Shown here: piece after piece, positions 57,112 to 64,000 of the stretch
Layout of the letters: each line of letters starts with the position of its first letter
Numbering within the stretch: the first letter of the stretch is position 1
From: Planctomycetota bacterium
GTDB lineage: Bacteria > Planctomycetota > Phycisphaerae > WQYP01
DNA: 64,000 nt
Direction of reading: 5' to 3'
Assembly (NCBI GenBank): GCA_021800165.1
Contig: JAJYZF010000006.1
Location: 16,775-80,774 of the forward strand
Made by a program: the position numbers and the translations under genes
Notes under the pieces: generated by a model
Told to the model about the DNA's origin: nothing
Databases searched by the model: none
Seen by the model: the letters and a program-made list of their open reading frames with translations, nothing else

Positions 57112-57579
57112 CTACACCACTGCAACTTCATGCTGCGGCTCTAAATCCACCTCGGTTCGCAGGTGTACATTAAGCGCATCGAGAGCCTTCATATCGCGTT
57201 CGAGTGTGATCCCGAAATACTCGTTCCGCTCATCGCGTGGCACCTGCGATTCGTGCACCTCAAGGCACTTGGGCAGTTCGCGCTCTGAAATCCCCAGGGC
57301 AATGCGCGGGGCAATCAGCCGACGGCCCAGGCCGCGAAGATTATCAGGTTCTTCAAATTCGCCGCGTTTTAGACATTCATAACTCTCCACTGCTTCTTTC
57401 AGTTGAAGATGAAATGATCCCATCGGATCTATCACGCGATTGATTTCCTCGGCCTTAAGGCCGGCGGCTTTCAATTTCGCCCGATGATCAACCAGGCATT
57501 TTGGTTCATTGGTCAGGCGAGCCACGGCTTCCTGTTTGCCAGGCCCGGTTACCAGCAGCGATTGTCGCAATTCATTCAA
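57112..57579 (-). CDS. XRE-like HTH regulator (HigA-type arrangement)
   Basis: A 155-residue protein. The first ~85 residues are a helical region (LKEAVESYECLKRGEF). The C-terminal HTH reads LIAPRIALGISERELPKCLEVHESQVPRDERNEYFGITLERDMKALDAL, similar to antitoxin-type XRE domains of planctomycetes (usual form ARIALGLSQRELAERLGVHESQVSRDE). Two changes to Pro (ELPKCL, QVPRDE) may weaken the HTH. The start is a TTG at 57579 with a stop just upstream and no obvious ATG, so the gene may be intact or 5'-damaged. No HigB-type toxin gene lies beside it. It lies inside the tRNA-flanked element. Confidence 0.65.
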   Translation of the reverse strand: MNELRQSLLVTGPGKQEAVARLTNEPKCLVDHRAKLKAAGLKAEEINRVIDPMGSFHLQLKEAVESYECLKRGEFEEPDNLRGLGRRLIAPRIALGISERELPKCLEVHESQVPRDERNEYFGITLERDMKALDALNVHLRTEVDLEPQHEVAVV

Positions 57580-57926
57580 TGATAGCTAAAAGTCCCCGGG
57601 CGGCAGTAAGCCGCCCGGTTCAAACGATGGGACCACAGACGGGTTTCGCATCACGCTCATCGTGACAGCTTGGCAACACTTTACTGTTGCATCAATGAAG
57701 TGATGACGCATTTTCCCACCGTCGCAATAATGTCGCCAAGCCTGTGATATGGCTTTGCCGATGTGAGTGGAAGTGGCCCAAGCCGTTTTTTTCCCGGTGG
57801 GGCGAAATTTGCTTGCATCCGCTTGTTAAAATCACTAGGATTTGAATGGTTGATCGTTGTTTTTATCCTTGCCGCACTGGCGGCGGGAGAGTATCTCGGC
57901 AGGTTTTGTTTTTCAGGAGCTTTACC
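57580..57926. other. Interval between XRE and PEP-CTERM genes, with hairpin
   Basis: About 350 bases. It contains a nine-pair perfect hairpin at 57596-57618, and GCAAC/GTTGC arms at about 57672-57691. It should hold divergent promoters for the regulator and the PEP-CTERM gene. No gene-like frame has any similarity I recognise. Confidence 0.4.
57596..57618. terminator. Strong GC hairpin upstream of the XRE gene
   Basis: CCGGGCGGC pairs perfectly with GCCGCCCGG around an AGTAA loop. It lies 17 bases upstream of the regulator's TTG start on the minus strand, so the hairpin would be within its 5' leader. On that strand the sequence after it is GGGACTTTTAG. It could be a terminator of the upstream message, a regulatory leader structure, or an element end. 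Confidence 0.4.
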
Positions 57927-59708
57927 ATGTCCACCCATTTCAATCGTGGTTTGTCCATGGCGGCGGCGCTGGCCGCGACGGTGTTGACCGCTTCGGCGGC
58001 GCTGGGGAGTAGTGAAGGCACGGTTCTGTTTAATCCCTATCTCTTCGGTTCGCTTGGGGCGCTCAATGTCACCTCCGGCACGCTGGACATCAACACCGGT
58101 ACGAGTACCACGGCACCAACTCTGAGCTTCGGATCGACGTCTTACACGGGATATATTAATAACCAGAATGGCCTGGCTCAGGGGGCCACCAACGGCATTC
58201 CCTACGTTGGGTTGTTTGATTTTTCCTCTATTAATATCGGCTCGGGTGTTACGGTGAACATCACCGGCACCAATGCACTGGCCTTGTTAAGCCAGAGCAG
58301 CACGAATATCGCGGCAGCCCTGTCGGTTGACGGGAGCGGTGCGGACGGCGAGACAGGCGGTACGGGTGGCCCCGGCGGCTTTGCGGGGGGAAATGGTGGG
58401 AGCAATCCAACCAACGGACAAGGGCCCGGCGGCGGAGGGGCTAATGGCCCCCCCGGTACCACCTACGGTAATCTCGATGAGGCCCTTTATGGGGGCAGTG
58501 GCGGCGGCGGCGGCAGTGGTGGCGGCGGCAACGGCGGTGGTGGCGCATTGGACATTACCGCCGTGGGTAGCCTGACGGTGGCTGACATTAATGCGATTGG
58601 TGGCGGCGGCGGTGACGCCATGGAGAGCGGCGGTGGCGGCAGTGGAGGGGGAATCATTCTTAGCGGTAGTACCGTTTCCGATTCCGCGAATGTTTTTGCC
58701 TATGGGATGGCCGGCGGCCACGCGAGCTTGGGTGCTGGTGGCGGCGGCAGCTTTGGTGGCGTCGGCCTCAGCGGAACCTCCAATGCGGATGGATACAACT
58801 TTGGCGGCGAGGGTGGCAACGGGCAAATTCTCATCCAATCGACCTCCGCCAACCAATCCACCAGTTTTGCAACCGCGGGCGTTTTCTCCGCCGGCGGGGT
58901 CACCAGCGAGCAAATAGCACAATTGGAACAGCCACTTTTGGCTCCATCCAAAATTGATTTCGGCCAAGTGCGGACCGGCACTACCGCCGTACAGAATCTT
59001 TCCTTCCAAAATAGCAGCAGCACCGGCACCATTACGGGCCAATATACACCTGCGTTGCCCTTCGGCATGTCCGCCAATTCAGGCACGTTTTCACTAACGG
59101 GTGGCCAATCCAGCACGTCCGCCATTTCCTTTGCCCCCATTTCACGCGGCACCTATAGCGGCACCGTCAGCTACAGCTCCAATGTGGTCATTGGCAGTGT
59201 CGCTATTACCGGCACCGCCGTCGGGCCGGTGTTTTCCACCAATGTCGGCACCACGCCCCTGACGGTTATTAACGTCGGCAAAACTGCTCCGGGAGTGGCC
59301 GCCACGTTTGATCTGAAAATCACCAACATCAGCACCGATGATGTTAATGGTACCAATCTAGCCAATTTAACGCTGGAGAGTGAAAACATTACCGGGCCGA
59401 CCGCCAATGCTTTTTATGTTGTGCCGCTGTCGCAAACTGTTCTCGGCAACGCCGCTGCAGATTCACCATTAGGCAATTCCACGGATTTGTCGATTGTATT
59501 TGACCCCATCACCGACGGCAGCTTTACCGATTACCTGACCATTACCACCGATCAGGGTGCCCCGCTGGGGGATGTGGGACAGCAGTTCACCTACGAACTC
59601 ACGGGCAGCAGCAGCGGCACCCCAACCCCTGAACCCGCCACGCTGGCCCTGCTGGCACTGGGGGGCTTGTCCTTGCTGGTGGTTCGATGGCGGAAGCACC
59701 GGGTTTGA
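57927..59708 (+). CDS. PEP-CTERM protein with Gly-rich region and choice-of-anchor D domains
   Basis: A 593-residue exported protein. It has a signal peptide (MAAALAATVLTASAALG), an early beta-rich part, and a Gly-rich region at about residues 135-300 (GGSGGGGGSGGGGNGGGGALD-like repeats). Two choice-of-anchor D-like beta domains follow (IDFGQVRTGTTAVQNLSFQN, and TPLTVINVGKTAPGV). It ends PTPEPATLALLALGGLSLLVV and a basic WRKHRV tail, the PEP-CTERM sorting signal recognised by exosortase. CAGGAG lies eight bases upstream of the ATG. It lies inside the putative element, so may be cargo or an original chromosomal gene. Confidence 0.88.
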   Translation: MSTHFNRGLSMAAALAATVLTASAALGSSEGTVLFNPYLFGSLGALNVTSGTLDINTGTSTTAPTLSFGSTSYTGYINNQNGLAQGATNGIPYVGLFDFSSINIGSGVTVNITGTNALALLSQSSTNIAAALSVDGSGADGETGGTGGPGGFAGGNGGSNPTNGQGPGGGGANGPPGTTYGNLDEALYGGSGGGGGSGGGGNGGGGALDITAVGSLTVADINAIGGGGGDAMESGGGGSGGGIILSGSTVSDSANVFAYGMAGGHASLGAGGGGSFGGVGLSGTSNADGYNFGGEGGNGQILIQSTSANQSTSFATAGVFSAGGVTSEQIAQLEQPLLAPSKIDFGQVRTGTTAVQNLSFQNSSSTGTITGQYTPALPFGMSANSGTFSLTGGQSSTSAISFAPISRGTYSGTVSYSSNVVIGSVAITGTAVGPVFSTNVGTTPLTVINVGKTAPGVAATFDLKITNISTDDVNGTNLANLTLESENITGPTANAFYVVPLSQTVLGNAAADSPLGNSTDLSIVFDPITDGSFTDYLTITTDQGAPLGDVGQQFTYELTGSSSGTPTPEPATLALLALGGLSLLVVRWRKHRV

Positions 59709-59998
59709 CCACATCCGGGGTGATTTGTCTGGTCACGGTGATCGGATATCCGACCGTACCGGAAGATCGACGATCATGGCACCGGGCAAAGCACAACCAA
59801 ATGCTCCGCCCTTTTTATGCGCGGAGAAAGTGGTATACCCCGGTTTCGGGAGGATTGTTACCAGAACCGGCATCCAGTTGACATAAGGAACGCCGACTTA
59901 CGGCATTTCTGTTGCATGACATTAAGCAACACCGGTCATTGTTTGGCACGGTAAGGGCGCACCGTAAGAACCCTTTTTTCTATATCCTGGTCAACACC
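59709..59998. other. Gene-free interval after the PEP-CTERM gene
   Basis: About 290 bases without a convincing gene. A frame from 59912 leads into the first readable part of the integrase remnant (59999) and may contain more of the decayed gene, but I cannot recognise residues before it. No terminator hairpin stands out after the PEP-CTERM stop. Confidence 0.4.
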
Positions 59999-60528
59999 GA
60001 ACCGCCGGCACTCCGATGGTGTGAAATCGACTTGGGGGAAAGGCAACCATCCGGGCACGAAGCCTCAAGATCGAGCACCACGATGGGCACGAAAGCAGGT
60101 TTGTCCCAATATTTACCGAACCAAAGCATTACCTGCAGGATGCCCTCGATCTTGCCGGATCGAGAGCCAAGTACGTGATCACGCAGCGCCGAGAGAGGAT
60201 CGCCGATTTGCGCACGACGTTCATGAAAATCATCCGCCGCGCCGGTGTTCCCCCATGGCCGAAGTCATGACCCAATCTGCGGGCCAGTCGTCAAACCGAA
60301 TGGGTCCGGGCGCACCCGGAACATGTTGTCTGTTATTGGATGGGCAACAGCAGATCGGTGGCCGGAGAGCATTAGTTGCAGGTAACGGACGCGGACATAC
60401 AACGAGCCACGCAGGCGCTAGGGCATTGGTACCCACCGGATGGCGGCACGGAATCCGGCGGAGCAACCGGCAGAAAGAACCCGCACGGGGCCGCCAACGC
60501 CAACGGGGTCAGGCGAGGAAAGACCTGA
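59999..60528 (+). pseudogene. Tyrosine recombinase (phage-type integrase) remnant
   Basis: Conceptual translation gives integrase blocks: PALRWCEIDLGE (first frame), then, after a frameshift near 60030-60050, KIEHHDGHESRFVPIF, YVITQRRERIADLRTTFMKIIRRAG, PNLRASRQTE, HPEHVVCYWMGNSRSVAGEH and LQVTD. These match the planctomycete integrase C-terminal half (usual text PWPKL-W-NLRASR and HYLQVTD). Two nonsense codons are present: TGA at 60268-60270 where Trp is usual, and TAG at 60373-60375 in place of the catalytic Tyr of HYLQVTD. So the enzyme is dead. It lies beside tRNA-Arg, its usual target type. Confidence 0.85.
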
Positions 60529-60548
60529 TTTGCGGCCCTTTGCGGATG

Positions 60549-60566
60549 CATGCACCCATGTGCATG
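60549..60566 (-). terminator. Hairpin just after the tRNA-Arg gene
   Basis: CATGCAC and GTGCATG arms with a short CCAT loop lie about ten bases beyond the 3' end of the tRNA on its strand. Likely the tRNA terminator. A similar hairpin accompanies the partial tRNA copy at 56891-56906, supporting duplication of the tRNA end with its downstream structure. Confidence 0.45.
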
Positions 60567-60575
60567 AGAATTAAT

Positions 60576-60649
60576 TGCGCCCGGCAGGACTCGAACCTGC
60601 AACCTCGTGGTTCGAAGCCACGCGCTCTATCCAATTGCGCTACGGGCGC
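60576..60649 (-). tRNA. tRNA-Arg (anticodon TCG)
   Basis: The minus-strand sequence begins GCGCCCG and ends CGGGCGC plus discriminator A, forming a perfect seven-pair acceptor stem. The anticodon stem CGTGG pairs with CCACG around the loop CTTCGAA, giving anticodon TCG (reads CGA). The T-arm contains GGTTCGAGTCC. No CCA is encoded, as in many genomes. Its 3' 37 bases are repeated at 56918-56954. Confidence 0.95.
60579..60615 (-). repeat. Direct repeat of the tRNA-Arg 3' end, right copy (within intact tRNA)
   Basis: Identical 37 bases to 56918-56954. As it lies inside the functional tRNA, it is the expected form of an attachment site where integration restores the tRNA end. The 3.66 kb between the two copies contains the dead integrase. 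Confidence 0.75.
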
Positions 60650-60690
60650 GGGTATTGAGTGCTTCACTTCATGCGTCTCATGCGTCGGAA

Positions 60691-61731
60691 TCAACCCTTC
60701 TTATCAAACTGGGCATCAAAGACAATGCTGCTGGGAGCAAAGTCAATCTTTTTCACAAAAGCTGCCGCTTCGGTGGCTCCATGTTCACGGTCCATGTTTT
60801 GATCCTCCCATTCCACCGACAACGGCCCCGTGTAGCCGATTTCGTTAAGCGCCCGGATGATTTGCTCAAAATTAACGCTGCCATGGCCCAAGGACCGAAA
60901 TTCCCAGAAGCGTTCCGGATGACCGAACGGCAGGTGGCCGCCGAAAACGCCACTGCGGCGCGGCACCGGGCTGACCCAGGCATCTTTCATGTGGACGTGA
61001 TAAATGCGGTGGCGAAATTCGCGGATAAATTGTACGTAGTCAACCCCTTGATAAACGAAATGGGACGGATCAAAATTGAAACCAAAGGCGGGTCGATTTT
61101 TGATCGTGTCCAGGGCCGTGCGGGCGCTGGCGATATCAAAGGCGATTTCGGTTGGATGCACCTCCAGGGCGAACACCACACCCTGTTCATCAAATACGTC
61201 CAAAATAGGATTCCACGCGCGGGCAAAATGGGCAAAGCCCTCTTCAATCTGATTAGCCAACACCGGCGGAAAACTGTACACCAAATGCCAGATGCTGCTG
61301 CCCGTGAATCCGTTGACCACCACACGCTTAAGCTCTTTTTTAATCGCGGCCGGCGCGGCATCGAAAAACTTGCGCGCCGCCTGGGCGGTGCGTTTCATCT
61401 CTTCCGCGGCACGTTTGTTAACCCCATCCGGTTTGCCATCCCCCCAGATACGTGCCGGCAAAATGCTTTGATGGCGGGCATCAATACGATCGCATACGGC
61501 CTGGCCAACCAGGTGGGTACTGATGGCCAAGCACTTCAAACCATAGCGCGTCAGCGTAGCCCATTTATGTTTGATATAGCCCTTGTCCGTGAGTGCCTGT
61601 TCCACATCAAAATGATCTCCCCAACAGGGAATTTCGATGCCGTCATACCCCATGGCTTTGGCCTTATTGCAGGCCGTGTCAAAAGGTAGATCCGCCCATT
61701 GGCCTGTAAATAACGTGACAGCGCGTGCCAT
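60691..61731 (-). CDS. Sugar phosphate isomerase/epimerase
   Basis: A 346-residue xylose-isomerase-like TIM barrel. Blocks are [36 protein letters not shown] (early His), [40 protein letters not shown] (DPSH metal motif), [11 protein letters not shown] and [15 protein letters not shown]. The longer length and the ISTHLVGQ text fit the subgroup common in planctomycete and verrucomicrobial sugar loci. GGAGA lies just before the ATG. It is next to tRNA-Arg but outside the tRNA-flanked element. The substrate is not known. Confidence 0.87.
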   Translation of the reverse strand: MARAVTLFTGQWADLPFDTACNKAKAMGYDGIEIPCWGDHFDVEQALTDKGYIKHKWATLTRYGLKCLAISTHLVGQAVCDRIDARHQSILPARIWGDGKPDGVNKRAAEEMKRTAQAARKFFDAAPAAIKKELKRVVVNGFTGSSIWHLVYSFPPVLANQIEEGFAHFARAWNPILDVFDEQGVVFALEVHPTEIAFDIASARTALDTIKNRPAFGFNFDPSHFVYQGVDYVQFIREFRHRIYHVHMKDAWVSPVPRRSGVFGGHLPFGHPERFWEFRSLGHGSVNFEQIIRALNEIGYTGPLSVEWEDQNMDREHGATEAAAFVKKIDFAPSSIVFDAQFDKKG

Positions 61732-62092
61732 ACTTTTTCTCCAGTGCGTCGGTATCCAAAGCCCCGGTACCCGCGTTCACCATGAGCGTTGCACCGAGCT
61801 TGCCTGCAGTGCAATCATGATAGGCGTAAACCGGGAAAAGACAACTGCCTCTGAACGGGGTCAAGGAAAAAATTGGGACCATCTTTTCCCATGGGCGGGT
61901 CGGTCGCACCATGACCATGGATTTTAGTGTCGCGATCACCTTGTGCTTCCGCGTACGCGCCGGAAGTACCCCACGGCATTTCCGGGCAGGCTCGAACACC
62001 GCCGCTCCGTTTGTTCCAACCGGCCGGGCTTGCGGTTAAAATGACTGTGGCAATGGGGTGGTTCCCCATCCGGATTAGGGGCCACGCTGGTG
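61732..62092. other. Gene-free interval upstream of the small membrane protein
   Basis: About 360 bases. Frames on both strands are short and show no recognisable protein. One stretch near 61855-61895 gives peptide-like text (KNWDHLFP, or VPIFSLTPF on the other strand) of a kind often met in spurious frames, perhaps an old dispersed repeat. No RNA gene is seen. Confidence 0.35.
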
Positions 62093-62455
62093 ATGATGTT
62101 GATGTTAAACTTTTCGTCCGTTGATGCCTCCATCAATCCGCCAGGAGAAACGGATGTTTCCACGTATCTTTTGGCCGCCGGGCTTTCCCTGCTGATTGTA
62201 AGTTGGGCCGCGTTGCGTTATTGGCTGGTTATTTCCAAAAAATCCAGGCATGACGAGATATCCACTCCGACCATCGACCGGTTGAATGTTCAAGCCCTAA
62301 GCCGAATTACGGATCAAAATCAACTTCCGCTGGAACCCATCGATGAGCCTGCTCCGGATGATCTGCTGGCCGCTGTGCCGCCGGACGCCCATTTGCAAAA
62401 TTCATCGGCCACGCCTCCGCCTGCTCCGACCAATCCGGAGCCTGCCAGGAAATGA
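62093..62455 (+). CDS. Small single-pass membrane protein, hypothetical
   Basis: A ~120-residue protein with one membrane helix at about residues 26-48 (YLLAAGLSLLIVSWAALRYWLVI), then a basic stretch and a Pro/Ala-rich acidic C-terminus. No family is recognised. Several in-frame starts exist (GTG 62090, ATG 62093, 62096 and 62102) without a strong ribosome-binding site. Its stop overlaps the queG ATG (ATGA), which supports it as a real, translated gene. Confidence 0.55.
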   Translation: MMLMLNFSSVDASINPPGETDVSTYLLAAGLSLLIVSWAALRYWLVISKKSRHDEISTPTIDRLNVQALSRITDQNQLPLEPIDEPAPDDLLAAVPPDAHLQNSSATPPPAPTNPEPARK

Positions 62456-63486
62456 TGCCTATGGCCCGGTCCCACAATAATTCCATGCCTACGGGTGGCA
62501 AAACCTTGATCGCTGCAGCACAAATAAAAGATCTGGCGGTGGCCGTCGGCTTCAATTTGGTGGGCATTGCGGACCCTTGCGTGAGTGCTTATGCCAGGGA
62601 ATATCAAGCCTGGCTGGCCCAAGGTCAGCATGGTGCAATGCAATACCTGGAAGATTCCGTCGCTGCCCGGACCAATCTTTCCCGCGCTTTTCCCTGGGTT
62701 AAAAGTGTCATCAGCGTGGCCATGACGTATTATACCCCCGAACCTGCACCGCCTTCTGCCGGCGAGGCATCCCTCTCGGACGCCCCTGCGACCTTACCAT
62801 CCGCGGACCAAGCCATAGCCACGGCGCGCATCGCCCGCTATGCCTGGGGTCGGGATTATCATCGGGTATTGATGGGACATCTGCGGCAACTGGAAAATGA
62901 AATTCGACGCCTGACCGCGGATGATTTTGTCTCTCGGGCGTATGTGGATACCGGCCCTGTTCATGAGCGGGAATTGGCGGCACGCGCTGGACTCGGATGG
63001 ATTGGCAAAAACACTCTGCTGATTAACCCACGCCATGGAAGCTGGTTTGCACTCGGTGAATTGCTGACTTCCCTGCCGTTGGAATTTGATTCCGCCCAGC
63101 CTGACCGCTGCGGTTCATGCACCCGCTGCCTCGATGCCTGTCCCACCAGTGCCCTTACCCCCTACCAGCTCAACGCCACGCGCTGCATCAGTTATCACAC
63201 TCTGGAAAATCGGGGTGATATTCCAGACGAATTTCACCAACCCATACGCGAAGCCCAATATATTCTCGGCTGCGATATCTGTCAGACCGTGTGTCCATGG
63301 AACCACCGGCCCTTGCTCAGCGAAGAACAGGATTTTCAGCCGCAAGCGCCGGCTCCGACGGTAAAGTTACAGGCGGTACGACAATGGCGACCGGAAGACT
63401 GGGATCGACTCACGCGGGGCAAGGCGCACCGCCGCGCCAAACTCAACATGTGGCAGCGGACCGCACGCATCCTGGAAAAACAATAA
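62452..63486 (+). CDS. queG: Epoxyqueuosine reductase QueG
   Basis: QueG carries out the last step of queuosine synthesis in tRNA, reducing epoxyqueuosine with a cobalamin cofactor and two 4Fe-4S clusters. The 344-residue protein has the N-terminal FNLVGIADPCVSAYAREYQAWLAQGQHGAMQYLED, a YAWGRDYHRVL and RAYVDTGPVHERELAARAGLGWIGKNTLLI core, and eight clustered Cys in CGSCTRCLDACP and CDICQTVCPWN. The start overlaps the upstream stop; other ATGs at 62461 and 62485 are possible. Confidence 0.95.
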   Translation: MMPMARSHNNSMPTGGKTLIAAAQIKDLAVAVGFNLVGIADPCVSAYAREYQAWLAQGQHGAMQYLEDSVAARTNLSRAFPWVKSVISVAMTYYTPEPAPPSAGEASLSDAPATLPSADQAIATARIARYAWGRDYHRVLMGHLRQLENEIRRLTADDFVSRAYVDTGPVHERELAARAGLGWIGKNTLLINPRHGSWFALGELLTSLPLEFDSAQPDRCGSCTRCLDACPTSALTPYQLNATRCISYHTLENRGDIPDEFHQPIREAQYILGCDICQTVCPWNHRPLLSEEQDFQPQAPAPTVKLQAVRQWRPEDWDRLTRGKAHRRAKLNMWQRTARILEKQ

Positions 63487-63535
63487 ATGCCTCGCGCGAT
63501 CTAAAAGTTTGGGCCGCTCGCGCCCACGCCAAAAG

Positions 63536-63566
63536 CCAACGGGGAGCCTTACTGGCTCCCCGTTGG
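63536..63566. terminator. Strong bidirectional-looking terminator after queG
   Basis: A perfect 13-pair stem (CCAACGGGGAGCC with GGCTCCCCGTTGG, loop TTACT) is followed by GGATTATTTCTT on the plus strand and by CTTTT on the minus strand. It lies 50 bases after the queG stop and after the minus-strand PEP-CTERM fragment, so it can end both transcripts. Confidence 0.8.
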
Positions 63567-63646
63567 GGATTATTTCTTGAGGAGCGGATCATCCGCCCCG
63601 CCATGTTGCGCCGGTGATTATCGCGGTCGGCAAGGACGGCAAACAC

Positions 63647-63931
63647 TTAGGCCTTGCGCCGGCGGCCGCCCAGGAGCAGCAAAGCTCCCAATCCGCCCAT
63701 GCCCATCAGGGAAGCCGCAGTCGGCTCTGGCACCGCGGCAACTTGGGAAGTCCAGTTGACGTTCACGCTGTCGCCGCCCTTGAGCGTAACGGTCATATTG
63801 CTGCCCAGGGAATAAGGCGAGGCTAAAGTGCCCAAGCCACCATTGGCCAGCGGCATATAGGTGGACAAATCGGGAGTTACTGTCAAATGTTGTGGATTGG
63901 GGCAATCAGGCGGCCAGTTTGTTGACTCCAT
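63647..63931 (-). pseudogene. Truncated PEP-CTERM protein (C-terminal part only)
   Basis: A 94-codon frame with ANGGLGTLASPYSLGSNMTV and a C-terminal VPEPTAASLMGMGGLGALLLL plus GGRRRKA, the PEP-CTERM sorting signal. No signal peptide is present, and in-frame stop codon TAA lies 12 bases upstream of the ATG. The 5' part is thus missing. Directly upstream, in another frame, is the end of a different gene (stop at 63906), which suggests an insertion or deletion removed the N-terminal part. It could also be a short unusual exported protein, but that is less likely. Confidence 0.6.
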
Positions 63932-64000
63932 CTTGGAAGGTTACTCCAACCAGTACATCCTTGAGCAACTCTGGTCCGTTAAGCCGCTGAAAGCCTTTTT
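63906..64000 (-). CDS. C-terminal end of an unidentified gene (5' part beyond window)
   Basis: The minus-strand frame from the window edge reads GFQRLNGPELLKDVLVGVTF, then QDGVNKLAA and a TGA at 63906-63908. It has the character of a transposase or recombinase C-terminus (an RLNG-then-DGV pattern), but about 30 residues are too few to assign it. It overlaps the PEP-CTERM fragment in a different frame. Confidence 0.35.
   Translation of the reverse strand, partial: KGFQRLNGPELLKDVLVGVTFQDGVNKLAA

Noticed and set aside
60021..60848. 275-codon plus-strand frame across the integrase remnant and tRNA
   Set aside because: It is out of frame with the integrase blocks and runs through the tRNA gene into an antisense region.
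61679..61999. Minus-strand frame with VPIFSLTPF text upstream of the sugar isomerase
   Set aside because: Similar short peptides turn up in many spurious frames; the frame overlaps the isomerase start and has no other support.

Overview
The window is a stretch of a high-GC bacterial chromosome, most likely from a planctomycete of the Phycisphaerae type. The evidence is two PEP-CTERM protein ends, many xylose-isomerase-like TIM-barrel sugar isomerases, a PilM/secretin cluster with very low-complexity proteins, a planctomycete-style tyrosine recombinase remnant, and the gene order rpmF-plsX-fabH-fabD-fabG-acpP-fabF. The assignment is inference from gene content and protein style; no 16S gene is present. 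All product calls come from reading the translations by eye.

Layout. 1-3.05 kb: the 5' part of secA (minus strand), cut by the window edge. 3.1-10.5 kb: a sugar isomerase, transaldolase, glucose-6-phosphate isomerase, a YqjD/YqjE/YqjK-like membrane trio and rpiA, forming a loose central-carbon cluster broken up by two copies of a ~179-bp element with terminal inverted repeats. 10.7-14.9 kb: an alkaline-phosphatase-superfamily enzyme, then an unknown protein, a PqqD-like protein, a very short FtsX-type permease and an ABC ATPase in a tight operon. 15.1-24.6 kb: a type IV pilus/type II secretion-like envelope module of PilM fused to a membrane domain, two single-pass proteins with low-complexity regions, and a 1263-residue secretin with an internal Ala-rich coiled-coil region. 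24.6-28.4 kb: a stand-alone NuoM/NuoL-like pair in which the conserved proton-channel residues appear to be missing. 28.8-34.8 kb: the fatty-acid/phospholipid operon. 36.3-45.7 kb: trpA, clpP, a glycosyltransferase, a GH10 xylanase translationally coupled to a sugar isomerase, lnt, a HEAT-repeat protein and a methyltransferase. 46.0-51.4 kb: a TetR-HlyD-MFS-TolC drug-efflux operon. 51.6-56.8 kb: ftsY, then an AraC regulator divergent from a PhyH-family dioxygenase followed by an L-fucose isomerase. 56.9-60.65 kb: what I read as a decayed integrative element at tRNA-Arg(TCG). The 3' part of the tRNA and its downstream hairpin are duplicated 3.66 kb away. Between the copies lie an XRE regulator, a PEP-CTERM protein and a tyrosine-recombinase pseudogene whose catalytic-tyrosine codon has become TAG. 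60.7-64 kb: another sugar isomerase, a small membrane protein, queG and a truncated PEP-CTERM gene abutting the end of an unidentified gene.

Most of the window is ordinary chromosomal housekeeping. The places most worth a second look are the tRNA-Arg element, the residue-depleted NuoL/NuoM pair, the PqqD/mini-permease operon, the secretin module and the terminal-inverted-repeat element.
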